Part shown: piece by piece, positions 7,101-9,036 of the stretch
Numbering within the stretch: position 1 is the stretch's first letter
How the letters are laid out: each line of letters begins with the position of its first letter
NCBI GenBank assembly: GCA_947303225.1
Contig: CAMYXG010000043.1
Span: forward strand, 1-9,036
Direction of reading: 5' to 3'
DNA from: an uncultured Caryophanales bacterium
GTDB lineage: Bacteria; Bacillota_I; Bacilli_A; RF39; UBA660
DNA length: 9,036 nt
Made by a program: the position numbers and the translations under genes
The notes under the pieces: generated by a model
What the model was told of the DNA's origin: nothing
Seen by the model: only the letters and a program-made list of their open reading frames with translations
The model's database searches: none

Positions 7101-8808
7101 TGATAATTCTATTGATATAATTGATAGTGTTGGTAGTGTTGTTAAAAGTATCAATGATTCTAGAGTTGAAAATTCTCAAAACCATGGAGAACAATTAACG
7201 AATATTGTTAAAACTTTATATAATATCGCAATTCGTGAGAAAATTGTATTTCAATCTATGTGGCTTCCAAGTTTACCGGCTGAAATATATATTTCTAATA
7301 TCATAAAAAAATATAATTATCAGAGTGAACCTTATTATATTAAACCAATTGTTGGGGAATATGATGATCCAGAAAGACAGTTTCAAGGAGAGTTTGATGT
7401 AGACTTTTCCGGAAATGGAAACTTATTAATCTATGGATTAGCTGGATCTGGTAAAGAAAATTTAGTAACTACAATTTTATACTCTATCTGTGTATTTCAT
7501 TCTTCTAAAGAAGTGAATATATATATATTAGATTTTGGTGCAGAAGTTTTAAAAGTTTTTAAAGATATGCCTCAAGTTGGAGATATTGCTTTAATTGATG
7601 ATCGGGATAAGATTAAAGGTCTTTTGTTGATGATTGAAAGAGAACAAACAAGAAGAAAAGAATTATTCTCAGAATATGGTGGATCATACATAGACTATAT
7701 TCGTAATAGTGGACAAAAGTTGCCAACTATTCTTGTTGTTTTAAATGGTTGGGAAGCATTTGCAGAATCTTATGGAGATTACGTAGATATTGTTGGTCAC
7801 CTTTTGAGAGAATGTTCAAAATATGGAATTATTTTTATTACTACAATGGTTACTACAAATGGAATGTTAACTGCTATGCAACAAAACTTTAATAATAAGA
7901 TTACTTTACAATTATCTGATTCTTTTGATTATAAGTATCTATTAAATGCTAGAGATGGTTTAATTCCAAAGAAAGAGTTTTCAAGAGGATTATCTATTAT
8001 TGGAGAAGAGACTTTTGAATTTCAAGGAGCTTATATCTATTTAAAAGATCAAATAAACGATATTATTAAACAAACATCCGATAAATTATCAGCTACCCAA
8101 GAAAAAGCAAATCCAATTCCTATTATTCCAACTACTGTAACGGCTGATACATTTGCTCCTTATATTACGAATTTGTCTTCTGTTCCATTGGGAATCAATA
8201 TTCATAATGCTAAAGTATTCTCTTATGATTTTATTCAAAATAAAATTACTCAAATCATTGGTAACTTTATTATTACAGAAAGAGATTTCTTAAACGAATT
8301 CTTAAGATTGTTAACTCTTCTACAAGATACAAAATTAAAGATAATTGATTTTGCCGATGTTATAGATAATTCTGAAGAATTTGAAGATTATTCTAATGAT
8401 AATTTTACGGAAACTATAAATCGTATTATTGAAAATGAAAAGACTGAGACAAAACAAATGATTTATGTTATTATTGGTATTGGAAGAATATATGATAAAG
8501 TATTAGATGAAGGAATCGAGGCATTGTTTAATATCTTTACTAATGCTGATCAATATACAAAGTCTAGTTTTGTTGTCATTGATAATTATTCGATTTTCCG
8601 TAAGTCTATGAAAGAAGAATGGTATAAAAAACAAGTTTCCGCTAATAAAGGAATTTGGGTGGGGGCTGACATTGAAAATCAAAATGCTATAGTATGCCCT
8701 AATATTACAAAAAGTGATTCTAATGAAGAATTTGGTGGTATTCTTTATGCTACTGATGGTAAAGAATATGCTGTATTAAAGGGACTAGGGTCTCATCCAG
8801 AGGAGTGA
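4195..8808 (+). CDS. essC: Type VII secretion motor ATPase EssC
   Basis: 1537-residue EssC, membrane-anchored FtsK/SpoIIIE-type ATPase that drives export of WXG100/LXG substrates by the Firmicutes T7SSb; staphylococcal EssC is about 1480. Order: an N-terminal FHA-like region, a second FHA-like domain at about 105-190 (GKTGNCDI at 112-119), the DIEIERPPQ motif just before the membrane, two membrane segments (about 261-282 and 301-318), then a charged coiled coil (about 322-365). The first ATPase domain has Walker A GSTGSGKS (734-741), LIDYKGGG (764-771) and Walker B LFIISDE (851-857). The second has a weak Walker A, GLAGSGKE (1081-1088). A third C-terminal ATPase-like domain from about 1350 lacks a Walker A. 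I chose ATG 4195 because GAGG (4183-4186) sits 8 nt upstream; the GTG at 4186 would overlap that ribosome site. It ends in TGA 5 nt before the EsaB-like gene. Confidence 0.95.
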   Translation: MKLYLVDDYKVYTYSLPNKIEDAFIINYVHYSGEEETITFIAEENQWAIESSPEIHFQNNGNVIEKDYLKNDAIYTIQFSDLTDFVTLYCFDAHQPYYFYDLPGNKLELYVGKTGNCDISYNHPFMSSPQFRLYKQNGLWILEDNGLASTRIYHNNRRVRRALLNMGDVIFTNGLKLIWMDFMIIVNNPNNLVKTSLPGHVFPNNKPVENTYTPVKDTERAIVLYNDNQVFFHTPRMKEDIVKKDIEIERPPQMVDGDHMPIILSIGTTAIMGVSSLFTGFVAVSKVTSGESTLMEASTEIVLCVTMVVGSILLPMLVEKYNKKQAKKKEEIRKKVYREYLASVQENIKKEIEKEQKILNDTYFDGEKLKTIIQEKSNKIWSREITDNDFLTIRLGIGNKNAAMNLIFSKLAYDVDNDVLNKEAEALSEQNLILSNVPITISLVENDILPLVISRDYANRTSFLNFLLLQLISYYSGNDLKIVVFTTENNHDQWSFLKYLPHCANETRKFRFYAETEDEAKQVSAYLEKMYQNRWDRVNNKNKEDNDDDDSQTINVNDEKIAYKFFEPYYLIITDNYVSAKRYGIIQKLLNHTINLGFSLMTIEPTMQNVPSKCENIVEVNSSLAGIVNKSLNENQEHNVFRPDLFSETLTPYANIIGNIPLSAESTAGKLPKTLSFLEMYKVGKIEQLNILNRWIKNDPTLSLSTPIGVHEDGKLFELDLHEKFHGPHGLVAGSTGSGKSEFIITFILSMAINYHPYEAQFVLIDYKGGGLAGAFENKETGIKLPHLVGTITNLDVSEMNRTLVSINSELKRRQRMFNEARDSLNESTVDIYKYQKFYREGKVKEPMSHLFIISDEFAELKSQQPDFMDALVSTARIGRSLGVHLILATQKPAGVVDDQIWSNSRFKVCLKVATAEDSRELLRRPEAAEIKETGRFYLQVGFNELFELGQSGWAGAKYNPTDHIVKNIDNSIDIIDSVGSVVKSINDSRVENSQNHGEQLTNIVKTLYNIAIREKIVFQSMWLPSLPAEIYISNIIKKYNYQSEPYYIKPIVGEYDDPERQFQGEFDVDFSGNGNLLIYGLAGSGKENLVTTILYSICVFHSSKEVNIYILDFGAEVLKVFKDMPQVGDIALIDDRDKIKGLLLMIEREQTRRKELFSEYGGSYIDYIRNSGQKLPTILVVLNGWEAFAESYGDYVDIVGHLLRECSKYGIIFITTMVTTNGMLTAMQQNFNNKITLQLSDSFDYKYLLNARDGLIPKKEFSRGLSIIGEETFEFQGAYIYLKDQINDIIKQTSDKLSATQEKANPIPIIPTTVTADTFAPYITNLSSVPLGINIHNAKVFSYDFIQNKITQIIGNFIITERDFLNEFLRLLTLLQDTKLKIIDFADVIDNSEEFEDYSNDNFTETINRIIENEKTETKQMIYVIIGIGRIYDKVLDEGIEALFNIFTNADQYTKSSFVVIDNYSIFRKSMKEEWYKKQVSANKGIWVGADIENQNAIVCPNITKSDSNEEFGGILYATDGKEYAVLKGLGSHPEE
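8801..8805 (+). promoter_or_regulatory. Ribosome site of the EsaB-like gene inside essC
   Basis: AGGAG lies in the last two sense codons of essC, 7 nt before a TTG at 8813. No ATG or GTG in the correct frame is available between the ribosome site and the conserved protein, so this site decides the TTG start and implies co-translation or coupling with essC. Confidence 0.65.
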
Positions 8809-8812
8809 TATT

Positions 8813-9036
8813 TTGAAAAATAAGGTATTAGTATCTCTAACAATTCCAGAGATTGATAAAAAGTTTGATGTATATTTACCTATTAATAAAAAGGTAGGAA
8901 ATATTATAAATCTATTGAACAAAGCAATGTTAATGAAACTATTATGCCTTCTTCAATAATGCCTAATTTTAAAGAACCAAAAGAAAATAATCAAGATAAT
9001 AATTTAAATAATAATAATATGGATGTTTTAACAACT
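8813..9036 (+). CDS. esaB: EsaB/YukD-like ubiquitin-fold T7SS protein, partial and apparently frameshifted
   Basis: From TTG 8813 the frame reads MKNKVLVSLTIPE, then KKFDVYLPINKKVGNIINLLNKA (residues 16-38), a beta-beta-helix pattern like the small ubiquitin-fold EsaB/YukD proteins of Firmicutes type VII systems. The frame then stops at TAA 8957-8959 after 48 residues. A different frame opens after two stops at 8884-8889 and stays open to the window end, giving NVNETIMPSSIMPNF followed by an Asn-rich stretch. A one-base deletion between about 8890 and 8956 would join the two. This may be a true lesion, an assembly error near a sequence end, or two short overlapping genes. The C-terminal half beyond 9036 is missing. 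Adjacency to essC supports the family call; EsaB proteins are usually about 80 residues and modulate T7SS assembly or expression. Confidence 0.55.

Noticed and set aside
4195..8808. Mycoplasma-type genetic code
   Set aside because: Tryptophan is encoded by TGG and TGA ends essC right where the next ribosome site and gene begin.

Overview
The window comes from a very AT-rich bacterium with Firmicutes-type genes. SepF and a DivIVA-family protein point to a walled, monoderm cell. EssC is the Firmicutes (T7SSb) form of the type VII secretion ATPase, with FHA-like domains at its N-terminus. TGG encodes Trp and TGA ends essC, so the standard bacterial code (11) fits and a Mycoplasma/Spiroplasma-type code does not. 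An uncultured gut-type Bacilli or Clostridia relative is plausible, but that is inference.

Layout from left to right. Positions 1-945 hold a minus-strand cell-division pair, sepF then a divIVA-family gene, with promoter candidates upstream and a weak terminator downstream. Positions about 1046-1960 contain no plausible protein gene. They hold a regular array of imperfect inverted repeats: 17 hairpins centred about every 41 nt from 1260 to 1918, plus further stems at 1054-1238. The array has its own minus-strand promoter (TTGACA-17-TAAAAT) and ends in a stem followed by a T tract. It therefore looks like a gene for a structured non-coding RNA of roughly 0.9 kb, and it is the most unusual thing here. 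I do not recognise it as a named RNA family. Positions 2035-4056 (minus) encode a HerA-like hexameric ATPase with an N-terminal HAS-type barrel and an Asn/Gln/Thr-rich tail. Positions 4057-4194 are a divergent promoter region. Positions 4195-8808 (plus) encode EssC, the motor ATPase of type VII secretion. A downstream gene, TTG start at 8813, resembles the ubiquitin-like EsaB/YukD proteins of the same system. It carries an apparent frameshift and runs off the window.

Functionally, essC and the EsaB-like gene are adjacent, on the same strand and probably co-transcribed, and mark the start of a T7SSb locus. The HerA-like ATPase is transcribed away from essC out of the same 138-bp interval, with no NurA nuclease partner in view. 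SepF (Z-ring membrane tether) and the DivIVA-family protein form a separate division module. Whether the hairpin array belongs with herA, with the T7SS, or stands alone cannot be settled from this sequence.
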